From: Rhodocyclales bacterium
Lineage (GTDB): Bacteria; Pseudomonadota; Gammaproteobacteria; Burkholderiales; Rhodocyclaceae
Assembly (NCBI GenBank): GCA_028292485.1
Contig: JAQGMG010000028.1
Location: 1-64,000, forward strand
Length of the DNA stretch: 64,000 nucleotides
Direction of reading: 5' to 3'
Below the pieces are notes generated by a model. That model worked only from the letters and a program-made list of their open reading frames with translations, did no database searches and had not been told where the DNA came from. Shown here piece after piece: positions 45,596 to 54,579 of this stretch. A program made the translations under genes and the position numbers. The stretch's first letter is position 1. Each line of letters begins with the position of its first letter.

Positions 45596-47491
45596 TTACC
45601 GCGTTATGGGTGTAGAGGTAGTGTTCGCCGGTGGCGTCCTGACTGAGTTGGTCTGCTTCACATTCACTACCGACATGCCCGGCGCGTTGGTGATCTTCCA
45701 CGGCTCGCCCTGGCGTTTGTAGTCGACAAAGGTGATGTCGCGCAGCTCGCCGTTGCGCAGGCCGTCGATCTTGATGGGGCGGGCGTTCACGAGGATCAGA
45801 TCGTTGAAGACGATGCGCTCGTGCAAGGTGTTGGTCTTCAAATCGCCTTGTACGACGATGGTGCTATAAGCCGGTTGTTTTCTGGCTGAAGCGGTGTCGG
45901 TGAATTCCACCGAATTGTGCTGCACGAGGATGTCCTCGAACTTCGCCGGTATCTTTGCTGGCGGGTAGTCGATCACTGTGTTGCTGTCGGCATAGTCCAG
46001 CGTGACGATGAAGGCTTCGCGTCGGGTGTCGCGATGGGCGTTGTCGCGATAGACGATGCGTCGGCCGCCACCGCCGTTGATGCTGTTGCTCTTGGCGCGC
46101 AGGCCGCTCCAGGTCTGGTTGATGACGTTGTCTTCGGCCAGCACGTCTTCGATCCATGCGCCGGTGTGGCTGCCGATCACGACGGCGCCGTGGCCGTGGC
46201 GGAAGTAGTTGTTGAAAATCCAGGCGAACTGTTGCGGTGGACGACCGATGGCCTCTTCACCGGCGCCAGCTGCGAAGTTGACGCAGTCGTCACCCGTGTC
46301 GAAGAAACTGTTCATGACGGAGACATTGCGGCTATTGCCGAATTCGATGCCATCGCCGTTGTTGGCGTCGAAGGTCTCGACGCGAATGCCGTTGATCACG
46401 ACATCCTCCGAGTTCTGCACCATGGCGCCGTGGAAGGCGGGATTGCGCAGCGTGATGCCGGCAATGTAGAGCTTGTGCACGCCGCGCAAAGTCATCAGGC
46501 TGGAACGCCGCTGACTATAAGCGACTTGCGCAGACAGCCCTTCGCTGAGCGCCTGCTTGACCTGCGCGGCGGCGAGGATGCCGTCGTTGAGCACGCTCTT
46601 GTTATTGGCGGCGATGTATTGCGGCAGCATGCGGTCTGTTTCATCCGTTACGTCTTGTTCAGCCTGTTGCTTCCAGCCGTTGCCATCGATCACGCCCTGG
46701 CCGACGATGCGGATGTCGCCGAAGTCATTGGCGTTCTTGCCCGGCGGTGCGATGGCATTGATCAGCGAGGGTGGGCGCTTGGTGCTGGTGTAGTCGTAGA
46801 GCAGGTAGCCGCGCCCGAGCGGGTAGTCTTCGGCATGCTCCGAGCCCAGCAAGGTTGCGCCTTCAGTCAATTCCAGCGTCATGTGACGCTTCAGGAATAT
46901 CGCCCCGCTCCTGAATGTGCCCTTGGGTATGCGCACAGTGCCGCCGTCGGGGCATTGCTCGATGGTTTTCTGAATGGCGGCGGTGTTGAGTGTGACGCCA
47001 TCGCCACGTGCGCCTTGTGCGGTGATGTCGCATGGTTTCGGCACGTCTGTCGTGCGTGCAGTCACCGGCAGGCTCTCAGGTGAGTGCGTGCCATCGGCCA
47101 TGATTGCGCGCACGCTGAACTGATGCGCGCTGGCCGGTGCAAGGCCTTCGATGAAGAAGTTGTGCTGTGCGATCTTGACGTGAATGTTCTTCACGTCTTC
47201 AGCATAGAACTTGTCGATGTAGGCTTGCGCGGCTGAGTACTTGCGCGCATTGCCCAGCGCGCTGCCCAGCAGCTTGCCGTCCATGAATACTTCGTAGTCG
47301 GCTATGCCTGCGTTCGTAGCAGGCTTGCGCCACGCCAGCAGCAGGCTGCTGCTGTCGATGGACTGCGTGATTATCTGCAGCTCGATAGCCGGGGCTGGGG
47401 CCGGTGCTTGCGCCGGCGCGCCGGTTGGCAGAATGAACAAACCAACAACCAGCAATGCCGGCAACAATCGGCTCTTGAGGGTGATGGACAT
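45596..47491 (-). CDS. FnIII-GH28 exo-polygalacturonase
   Basis: The 631-residue secreted enzyme has a signal peptide (to about residue 28) and an N-terminal fibronectin type III domain (about 37-150, with ADYEVFMDGKLLGSA and the FSVRAIMADG strand). A GH28 right-handed beta-helix follows. The catalytic motifs are ANNGDGIEFGNS, FDTGDDCVNF, HGHGAVVIGSHTG and LRAKS, in the order of the family's NxD, DD, GHG and RIK boxes. This layout matches exo-poly-alpha-D-galacturonosidase (PehX type), which cuts galacturonate units from the non-reducing end of pectin. It shows that the bacterium can feed on plant cell walls. There is no operon partner. Confidence 0.92.
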   Translation of the reverse strand: MSITLKSRLLPALLVVGLFILPTGAPAQAPAPAPAIELQIITQSIDSSSLLLAWRKPATNAGIADYEVFMDGKLLGSALGNARKYSAAQAYIDKFYAEDVKNIHVKIAQHNFFIEGLAPASAHQFSVRAIMADGTHSPESLPVTARTTDVPKPCDITAQGARGDGVTLNTAAIQKTIEQCPDGGTVRIPKGTFRSGAIFLKRHMTLELTEGATLLGSEHAEDYPLGRGYLLYDYTSTKRPPSLINAIAPPGKNANDFGDIRIVGQGVIDGNGWKQQAEQDVTDETDRMLPQYIAANNKSVLNDGILAAAQVKQALSEGLSAQVAYSQRRSSLMTLRGVHKLYIAGITLRNPAFHGAMVQNSEDVVINGIRVETFDANNGDGIEFGNSRNVSVMNSFFDTGDDCVNFAAGAGEEAIGRPPQQFAWIFNNYFRHGHGAVVIGSHTGAWIEDVLAEDNVINQTWSGLRAKSNSINGGGGRRIVYRDNAHRDTRREAFIVTLDYADSNTVIDYPPAKIPAKFEDILVQHNSVEFTDTASARKQPAYSTIVVQGDLKTNTLHERIVFNDLILVNARPIKIDGLRNGELRDITFVDYKRQGEPWKITNAPGMSVVNVKQTNSVRTPPANTTSTPITR

Positions 47492-47699
47492 TGTCTGTTC
47501 CTCGTTCGGTTGAATGCGCGAGCAGAGTTTGTATCATTGCTGGCCCTTGGCGACCAAGCTGCACGCGCCGTGCCGGCAGCTGGTAGCGCGAAGGCAGACA
47601 TAAACGTCACGGGACTTGTATGATCCTGCCACGCCGGCCCTGTCGATGCGCTTTGCATTATTACTGCGCCGCCCGGCCGCACACACTTACGAGGCAGAC

Positions 47700-50600
47700 A
47701 TGAAGCTGGCAAACGTCATCTGGTTCGCAGTTGCAGTTTCCGGTTTGAGCTATGCGCAGCCGACGGCGACGCCGCAGCCGCGCGTGGAGAGCTTTTCGCC
47801 GCAGGGTGAGGTCAAGGATGTGCGCCAGGTCGTAGCGCGCTTCTCCGAGCCGATGGTGGCCTTTGGCGATCCGCGCCTGCCTTCGCCGTTCGACGTGAAA
47901 TGCGAGGGCAAGGGCAGCGGCCATTGGGTGGATGCACGCAACTGGGCTTACGACTTCGAAGCCGATCTGCCAGCGGGGCTGAAGTGCAGCTTCATGACAC
48001 GTGCCAAGCTCGTCACGCAGGCTGGCGCGAGCGTTTCTGCAACGACCTACAACTTTTCCACGGGTGGCCCGGCGATTCGCGAATCCTGGCCGAGCGAGGG
48101 CACGGGCGGCGATGAAGGTGAGGGCGGTATCGACGAAGAGCAGGTCTTCCTGTTCGGCCTGGATGCAATGGCCGATATCGCCAGTGTGCGCGAGCACGCC
48201 TTCTGCAATGTGGCCGGCGTTGGCGAACGTGTGCCGTTGGAGATCATCGAAGGCGATGCGCGCAAGAAGGTTCTCGTCGAGCAGGAAGGCCGCGCGCGGA
48301 ATTTTTTCGAAGTGCTGACCAAGCGCGGCCGGCATGGTGTGCTGGCAGTGAAGGATGACCGCTTCAAGGATACGCCCATCGTCGTCGCGCGCTGCGCGCG
48401 CAAGCTGCCGGCCGGTGCCGAGGTAAGCCTGGTGTGGGGCGCGGGCATTCGTACGATCAGCGGTGTTCCGACTTCCGCCGATCAAACCTTGCTTTTCAAA
48501 GTGCGCCAGCAGTTTTCCGTCAAGCAGAGCTGCGAGCGTGTGAATCCGAACGCCGGCTGCGTGCCGGTGCTGCCCATCTCACTCAATTTCACGGCGCCTA
48601 TCGATGCTGCGCTTGCGGCGAAAATCGAATTGCATACGGCCGACGGCAAGAGCTTCTACCCCAAGCTCGATGAGCGTGCCAAAGCGGTCGAGAGCGTCAG
48701 CTTCAATGGTCCGTTCGATGCGCGCACCGAGGTCACGATCAACCTGCCACGCGGCCTGCGTGACGATGCCGGGCGCGAGCTTGCCAATGCGGCGTCGTTT
48801 CCGCTGCGCGTACGCGTCGACGACGACCCGCCGCTGGTGAAATTCAGCTCCCACTTCGGCATTCTCGAATCGAAAGCACAGCCTGCGCTGCCGGTCAGCG
48901 TGCGCAATGTCGAGGCGACGATGAAGGGCTTGCAGACCAGGCCCGTCAACAGCGGGTTGGCGGGTAGTGCGGGCGAAGGCAGCATGGCGCGCATCGATAC
49001 CGGTTCCGACAGCAGCAGCGACGGGCAGATCGCGACGTGGTTGATGCGCGTGCTGAGACCGCCACACGAGCAGCGTGAGAATCAGGCCGCCTTCGAGAAG
49101 AAATTCGATCGCTATCCGCGCGAAGGCGAGCTGCCCTTGCTGTTCAACAAGACGCATGCGTTCAAGACAACGCCGTTGACACTGCCGCGCCTCGAAGGCG
49201 AACGCGCGCTGGAACTCGTCGGCATCCCCTTGCCCAAGCCCGGTTTCTACGTCGTCGAATTCGCCAGCAACCGCCTCGGCGCGGCGTTGCATAACGAGAA
49301 GAAGCCGTACTACACGTATTCAAGCGCGCTGGTCACCAATATGGCCGTGCATTTCAAGCTCGGCCGCGAATCCTCGCTGGCCTGGGTTACACAGCTCGAC
49401 AATGCGCAGCCGGTGGGCAACGCCAGGCTCAGCGTGTCGACCTGTTACGGCACGCCGCTATGGAGCGGCACGACCGATGCCAAGGGCATAGCGCATATCG
49501 ATGCGCAACTGGACTCGCATTACGACGGGCGTTGCAGTGGCCTGCTCGTCATCGCGCGCAAGGACGATGACCTGTCCTTCATGCTGACCAGCTGGAACGA
49601 AGGCATTTCAACCTGGCAATTCAATCTCGGCGGCGGTTCCGTTGCTGGTGCCGTCGTTGCGCATACCGTGCTCGATCGGCCGCTATTCCGTGCTGGTGAA
49701 ACGGTGTCGATGAAGCACTTCGTGCGGCTGCGCACCGGTAAAGGTTTCGCGCAACCCGATGCCGTGCCGAACAAAACCATCGTCCTCAACCATGAGGGCA
49801 GCGGCCAGCATTACGAAGTGCCGGCAAGCTGGAATGGGGGCACAGGCGTGTCGACCTGGGCGATCCCGAAAGAGGCCAAGCTCGGCACCTACACGATAGC
49901 CGTGAAGCTCGGCGATCGGACACTGCAATCCGGCAGCTTCCGCGTCGAGCAGTACCGCGTGCCGTTCATGAAGGCCGTGCTCAAACCGCCGACCGTAACG
50001 GCGGTGAGAGCCAGCAAGGTCGATGTCGACGCGCAGCTTTCCTACCTCGCAGGCGGCGTTGCAGCCGGTGCGCCGGTGAAGTTCCGCAGCCGCCTCGTGT
50101 CCTATCCGTTGCTCTATCCGGCGTACGACGACTTCCGCTTCGGCGGCAAGGCGCCGCAGGAAGGCATCTCGGCTGTGCAACCCTATTCATACGACCCCAT
50201 GAGCGATGACGAAGAGGGCGACGGCGAGACGGATGCTGCGCCGGCAGGCGCAACGGGCTACGCCGCACGTACGCGCAGCCTGACGCTGGATGCCAGTGGC
50301 GGCGTGCGCGTGAGCTTCGACGGCATCCCGCTTTCCGACGACTCGCGCGCGCTCGAAGTCGAGATGGAATACAGCGACCCGAACGGCCAGATCCTCACCT
50401 CGGCCACGCGCGTGCTCGTGCTGCCTTCCGCGCTGGTGCTCGGCATCCGCATGGAAGGCTGGTACGCCACCAAGGATCACATGGCCTTCAAGGTGCTGGC
50501 GCTGGATGCCAGCGGCAAGATCCAGCCCGGCCGCAAGATCACCGTCGACGCTTACCAGCGCAAGACTTATGCATATCGCAAGCGTTTGCTCGGTGGCTTT

Positions 50601-53600
50601 TACGCGTATGAGGAAACCGCCGAGATCAAGCGTGTCGGCTCGGCCTGCAGCGGCACGACGGATCAGCGCGGCATGCTGATCTGCGACGGTGCAGCGCCGG
50701 ATTCGGGCGACATCATCCTCGTCGCGCGTGCGCAGGACGACAAGGGCAATGCTGCTGTCGCCAGTGCCGATGTCTACGTCGCTGGCGAAGATGCATGGTT
50801 CTCCGCCTCGCAGAGCGACCGCATCGATGTGTTGCCGGACAAACGCGCCTACCAGCCCGGCGACGTAGCGCATTTCGAGGTGCGCATGCCATTCCGCGAA
50901 GCGACTGCGCTGGTCACGGTCGAACGCGAAGGCGTGCTCAGTTCCATGGTCGTGCCGATCAGCGCGAAGAAGCCTTTCGTCGACGTGCCGATCGCGAAGG
51001 AATTCGGCCCCAATGCTTACGTATCAGTGATGGTCGTACGCGGTCGTGTTGACGTTGAGACGCCCGGCCGCTTCGCCTGGCTGCGGCGCATGATTTATCG
51101 CATCGGCATGTTCTTCGGCCTGGTGAAGGAGCTGCCACACGAGACCAACACGGCGCCGACCGCACTGGTCGATCTCACCAAGCCGGCCTTCCGTCTCGGC
51201 ATGACGCAGATCAAGGTCGGCTGGCAGCAGTACGAGCTCAAGGTCAAGGTCGAAGCAGATCGCGAGCGCTACAAGGTGCGCGACAAGGCCGCCGTGAAAA
51301 TCAGCGTGACGGACGCTGACGGCAAACCCGCGGCGAATGCCGAGGTGGCGATTGCGGCGGTCGACGAAGGTCTGCTGCAACTCGCCGCACCGACTTCGTG
51401 GGAACTGCTCGACGCCATGATGCAACGCCGCCCGGCCGAGGTGCAGACCTCCACAGCGCAATCGCAAGTGATCGGCAAACGCCACTTCGGCAAGAAGGCG
51501 GCGGCACCCGGTGGCGGCGGTGGCGGCGAAGGTGCGAATGCGCGCGAGCTTTTTGACACGCTGCTGCTGTGGCGCCCATCGGTGCAGCTCGACGCAAAGG
51601 GCGAGGCGCGCGTCGAAGTGCCGCTCAACGACTCGCTCACGGCGTTCCGCATCGAAGCCATCGCGCATGCCAATGCCATGCAGTTCGGCTCGGCCAGCAC
51701 CAGCATCCGCACCTCACAGGAAGTGATGCTCTTCGCCGGCCTGCCGCCCTTCGTGCGCGAAGGCGACCAGTTTGCCGCGATGCTCACCGTGCGTAATGGT
51801 GGTGATCGCGCGCTGACGCTGGATGTCACTGCAAATTCAGACGCAGGCGACGGTAGCAAACCAATCGGCACGCAGCGCGTCAGTATCAAGCCCGGCGAAG
51901 CCAGCACGGTCAGCTTCCCGGCGACCGTACCGTTCGACGCGAAGAAGCTCATGTGGAGTTTCGCCGCCACCGAAGTCGCAAGTGGCAATAAAGCGGGCAA
52001 CACCAAGCCCGCGCAGGACGCACTCAAATTCGTGCAGACCGTCGGTGCCGCCTACCCCGTGCGCGTCTATCAACAGACGCTGGAACAGCTCGAACCGGGC
52101 AAGGCGCTGAGCTTTCCCGTGCAACGCCCGGCAGGCGCCATACCGGGTCGCGGTGGTGTCGACATCCGTCTCGCCAACTCGCTCGGTGGCGAGCTGGGCG
52201 GCTTACGCGAATGGATGACGCGCTATCCCTACACCTGCCTGGAGCAGCGCGCTTCGGTTGCCGTGGCGCTCGAAGACAGCGCGCGCTGGCAAGCCGTTAT
52301 GAACAGCCTCCCGACCTATCTCGATCGCGACGGGCTGGCGAAATACTTCCCGATGGACTGGTTGCAGGGAGATGACACGCTGACCAGTTACCTGCTCAGC
52401 ATATCCAACGAAGCGGGCTTCGAGATACCCGACGCCGCACGCGAACGCATGCTGAAAGGTCTGGAAGATTTCGTCGCCGGCCGCATCCATCGTTACGGCT
52501 CATTGCAGACGGCTGATCTCGTTATGCGCAAGCTCGCCGCCATCGACGCACTGGCGCGATATGACCGCGCCAAACCGGAGATGCTGCAATCGCTCGAGAT
52601 CGCACCCAACCTCTGGCCGAGTTCTGGCGTCATCGACTGGGTGTCGCTGCTCACGCGCATGAAGAATGTGCCCGACCATGACCGCAAGCTCGAAGAGGCG
52701 CGCCAGATATTGAAATCGCGCCTGATGTTCTCCGGTACCACCATGAGCTTCTCCACCGAGAAGAGCGACTACCTGTGGTGGCTGATGGTTTCGCCCGAGC
52801 TGAATGCCATCCGCATGCTGCGGCTGGCTGCCGACGAGCCTGGCTTGGCGCCAGCAGATGCCGGCCGCCTCGCACGCGGCGCACTCGGTCGCCAGAAACA
52901 GGGCCGCTGGCAGACGACCGTCACCAACGCCTGGGGCGTCGTCGCACTGCGCCATTTCAAAGAGCGTTTCGAGCGCGATCCGGTGGCCGGCATCAGCCTG
53001 CTCAAGCTCGGCGACGTAGAGCGTCCGCTCGATTGGTCAAAGGCTGTCTCGCGTAACAGCGGCGACCCCACGCAAGGCACGTCGATTGGCGATGGCGTGT
53101 CGGCGCACTTCGACTGGCCCAATGCCGTTGCACCGCTATCGTTACAGCATCAAGGCAGCGGCAAACCCTGGGCTTTCATTGCCTCACGCGCCTCCTTGCC
53201 GCTCGATAAACCGCTCTTCGCCGGCTACAGCGTCAAGCGCACCATCACGCCGGTCGAGCAGCAGAAATCCGGCGTCTGGCAACGCGGCGATACCTACCGC
53301 GTCACGCTGGAAATCGACGCGCAGGCCGACATGACCTGGGTCGTGGTGAACGACCCAGTGCCAGCAGGCGCCAGCGTGCTGGGCAGCGGCCTCGGTGGCG
53401 ACTCGAAGCAACTCGCCTCGGGCGAAAAGAAAACCGGATGGCAACGCCCCGCCTTCGAAGAGCGCGCCTTCGACGGCTTCCGCGCGTATTACCAGTACGT
53501 GCCGAAAGGCAAGTTCACGGTCGAGTACACCGTGCGGTTGAACAACCCAGGCACGTTCCAGATGCCTGCTACGCGGGTCGAGGCGATGTATGCACCGGAG

Positions 53601-53642
53601 ATATTTGCGGAAGTGCCGGTGGCGAGGATGGAGGTGAAGTGA
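47700..53642 (+). CDS. bacterial alpha-2-macroglobulin with thioester (YfhM/MagD-like)
   Basis: The 1980-residue protein has a signal peptide (MKLANVIWFAVAVSGLSYA) and the order of bacterial alpha-2-macroglobulins: several MG domains, an A2M_N region (about 620-760, FRAGETVSMKHFVRLR), the A2M complement region (about 1290-1380, AELFD to ACTRSQE-like FRIEAIAHANAMQFG), and the thioester domain with YTCLEQRASVA at about residue 1512. The CLEQ thioester and the C-terminal domain are intact. It would trap attacking proteases in the periplasm and forms a pair with PBP1C, which repairs the wall, as in E. coli YfhM-PbpC. The GAGG RBS supports 47700; an ATG at 47616 would add 28 residues. No lipobox Cys is seen. 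Confidence 0.93.
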   Translation: MKLANVIWFAVAVSGLSYAQPTATPQPRVESFSPQGEVKDVRQVVARFSEPMVAFGDPRLPSPFDVKCEGKGSGHWVDARNWAYDFEADLPAGLKCSFMTRAKLVTQAGASVSATTYNFSTGGPAIRESWPSEGTGGDEGEGGIDEEQVFLFGLDAMADIASVREHAFCNVAGVGERVPLEIIEGDARKKVLVEQEGRARNFFEVLTKRGRHGVLAVKDDRFKDTPIVVARCARKLPAGAEVSLVWGAGIRTISGVPTSADQTLLFKVRQQFSVKQSCERVNPNAGCVPVLPISLNFTAPIDAALAAKIELHTADGKSFYPKLDERAKAVESVSFNGPFDARTEVTINLPRGLRDDAGRELANAASFPLRVRVDDDPPLVKFSSHFGILESKAQPALPVSVRNVEATMKGLQTRPVNSGLAGSAGEGSMARIDTGSDSSSDGQIATWLMRVLRPPHEQRENQAAFEKKFDRYPREGELPLLFNKTHAFKTTPLTLPRLEGERALELVGIPLPKPGFYVVEFASNRLGAALHNEKKPYYTYSSALVTNMAVHFKLGRESSLAWVTQLDNAQPVGNARLSVSTCYGTPLWSGTTDAKGIAHIDAQLDSHYDGRCSGLLVIARKDDDLSFMLTSWNEGISTWQFNLGGGSVAGAVVAHTVLDRPLFRAGETVSMKHFVRLRTGKGFAQPDAVPNKTIVLNHEGSGQHYEVPASWNGGTGVSTWAIPKEAKLGTYTIAVKLGDRTLQSGSFRVEQYRVPFMKAVLKPPTVTAVRASKVDVDAQLSYLAGGVAAGAPVKFRSRLVSYPLLYPAYDDFRFGGKAPQEGISAVQPYSYDPMSDDEEGDGETDAAPAGATGYAARTRSLTLDASGGVRVSFDGIPLSDDSRALEVEMEYSDPNGQILTSATRVLVLPSALVLGIRMEGWYATKDHMAFKVLALDASGKIQPGRKITVDAYQRKTYAYRKRLLGGFYAYEETAEIKRVGSACSGTTDQRGMLICDGAAPDSGDIILVARAQDDKGNAAVASADVYVAGEDAWFSASQSDRIDVLPDKRAYQPGDVAHFEVRMPFREATALVTVEREGVLSSMVVPISAKKPFVDVPIAKEFGPNAYVSVMVVRGRVDVETPGRFAWLRRMIYRIGMFFGLVKELPHETNTAPTALVDLTKPAFRLGMTQIKVGWQQYELKVKVEADRERYKVRDKAAVKISVTDADGKPAANAEVAIAAVDEGLLQLAAPTSWELLDAMMQRRPAEVQTSTAQSQVIGKRHFGKKAAAPGGGGGGEGANARELFDTLLLWRPSVQLDAKGEARVEVPLNDSLTAFRIEAIAHANAMQFGSASTSIRTSQEVMLFAGLPPFVREGDQFAAMLTVRNGGDRALTLDVTANSDAGDGSKPIGTQRVSIKPGEASTVSFPATVPFDAKKLMWSFAATEVASGNKAGNTKPAQDALKFVQTVGAAYPVRVYQQTLEQLEPGKALSFPVQRPAGAIPGRGGVDIRLANSLGGELGGLREWMTRYPYTCLEQRASVAVALEDSARWQAVMNSLPTYLDRDGLAKYFPMDWLQGDDTLTSYLLSISNEAGFEIPDAARERMLKGLEDFVAGRIHRYGSLQTADLVMRKLAAIDALARYDRAKPEMLQSLEIAPNLWPSSGVIDWVSLLTRMKNVPDHDRKLEEARQILKSRLMFSGTTMSFSTEKSDYLWWLMVSPELNAIRMLRLAADEPGLAPADAGRLARGALGRQKQGRWQTTVTNAWGVVALRHFKERFERDPVAGISLLKLGDVERPLDWSKAVSRNSGDPTQGTSIGDGVSAHFDWPNAVAPLSLQHQGSGKPWAFIASRASLPLDKPLFAGYSVKRTITPVEQQKSGVWQRGDTYRVTLEIDAQADMTWVVVNDPVPAGASVLGSGLGGDSKQLASGEKKTGWQRPAFEERAFDGFRAYYQYVPKGKFTVEYTVRLNNPGTFQMPATRVEAMYAPEIFAEVPVARMEVK

Positions 53643-53677
53643 TGAGACCTTCCCGTGATTCGTCCACGACCGGGTTT

Positions 53678-53752
53678 GTAGGGTGTGAAACGCGTAGCGT
53701 TGCGCACCACCATGTGACCGCGTGCGCAAATAAAGATTTGCGCGCCCTACAC
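53678..53752. repeat. GTAGGGTGTG...CGCCCTAC intergenic repeat
   Basis: TGTAGGGTGTGAAACGCG and GCGCGCCCTACA form inverted ends around GCGTTGCGCACC. This is a known type of proteobacterial intergenic repeat, here between the macroglobulin and the GNAT gene. Confidence 0.6.
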
Positions 53753-53798
53753 GGCTCGATATTTACGGCGGGTGCTATGAGGCGACTCGCTCCCAAAT

Positions 53799-53883
53799 CC
53801 GTCATTCCCGCGAAGGCGGGAATCCAGCGGCTTTGTTGGGCGTGCCGAACGCCACTGGATTCCCGCCTTCGCGGGAATGACGG
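53799..53883. repeat. REP-pair repeat, GGCGGG variant
   Basis: CCGTCATTCCCGCGAAGGCG... faces its near-perfect complement across a roughly 30-base spacer. The arm base differs from the GAAAGCGGG type, giving a second subtype. It lies directly upstream of the GNAT gene. Confidence 0.8.
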
Positions 53884-53933
53884 TGCTACCCATGACGGTA
53901 GAGGAACGCGGCTTTAGCCTGCACGCCAACTCC

Positions 53934-54377
53934 ATGAACACGATCCAACTCCGCCAAGCTAACGATGATGACCGGGAATTTCTTTTCGAGTCGTACAAGG
54001 CCACGCTTCAGCCTTGCGTCGAATGGGCATGGGGTTGGAATGAGGAGTTTCAACGCACAGGTTTTTGTAAACACCATCCGCACGAACAATTACGTGTCAT
54101 CACTGTGGATGGCAAAAAGGCTGGTGGCATTCACGTCGAAGAACAAGAAACACTTAATGTCTTGCGCCTGATATTTCTATTGCCAACGTTTCAGAATCGC
54201 GGCATTGGCTCAGAGTTGATCTTGAGCGAGGTGACACGTGCCAGACAAGCCGGCAAGCAGTTTTATCTCAAAGTAATAAGAATCAATCCTGCCAAGAAAC
54301 TTTATGACCGTCTTGGGTTTGTAGTCATCAACGAAGACGATGCCACCTACCATATGCGGCATGACTTGAAGGATTGA
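53934..54377 (+). CDS. GNAT-family N-acetyltransferase
   Basis: The 147-residue protein is a GNAT acetyltransferase, with acetyl-CoA motif LIFLLPTFQNRGIGSELI (Q/RxxGxG) and the C-terminal FYLKVIRINPAKKLYDRLGFVV. It lies between the alpha-2-macroglobulin and pbpC genes, which are adjacent in many bacteria, so it is probably an insertion. Its GC and codon use are lower than the two flanking genes, supporting transfer. The start at 53934 lacks a clear RBS; an ATG at 53892 would begin inside the repeat. The substrate is unknown. Confidence 0.82.
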   Translation: MNTIQLRQANDDDREFLFESYKATLQPCVEWAWGWNEEFQRTGFCKHHPHEQLRVITVDGKKAGGIHVEEQETLNVLRLIFLLPTFQNRGIGSELILSEVTRARQAGKQFYLKVIRINPAKKLYDRLGFVVINEDDATYHMRHDLKD

Positions 54378-54414
54378 TGAACTTGATTCGCAAGTCACGC
54401 AAACCCTCCGCTCT

Positions 54415-54513
54415 CGTCATCCCGGCGAAGGCCGGGATCCAGTTCCGCGCGTCCGATCTGGATCCCGGCTATTGCCCTCTCCCCCAACCCCTCTCCCGCA
54501 AGCGGGCGAGGGG
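54415..54513. repeat. REP-like variants (GGCGAAGGCCGG and CCCTCTCCC types)
   Basis: GTCATCCCGGCGAAGGCCGG is followed by GGATCCCGGC, then a CCCCTCTCCCGC hairpin with GCGGGCGAGGGG. Two repeat families adjoin here in the 202-base gap before pbpC. Confidence 0.65.
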
Positions 54514-54579
54514 AGCATCGCGCGGCTACGCCGTTTCCAAAGCTGGCCCGGATGCCAATGTTTCTGGCGAGGCTGCCTG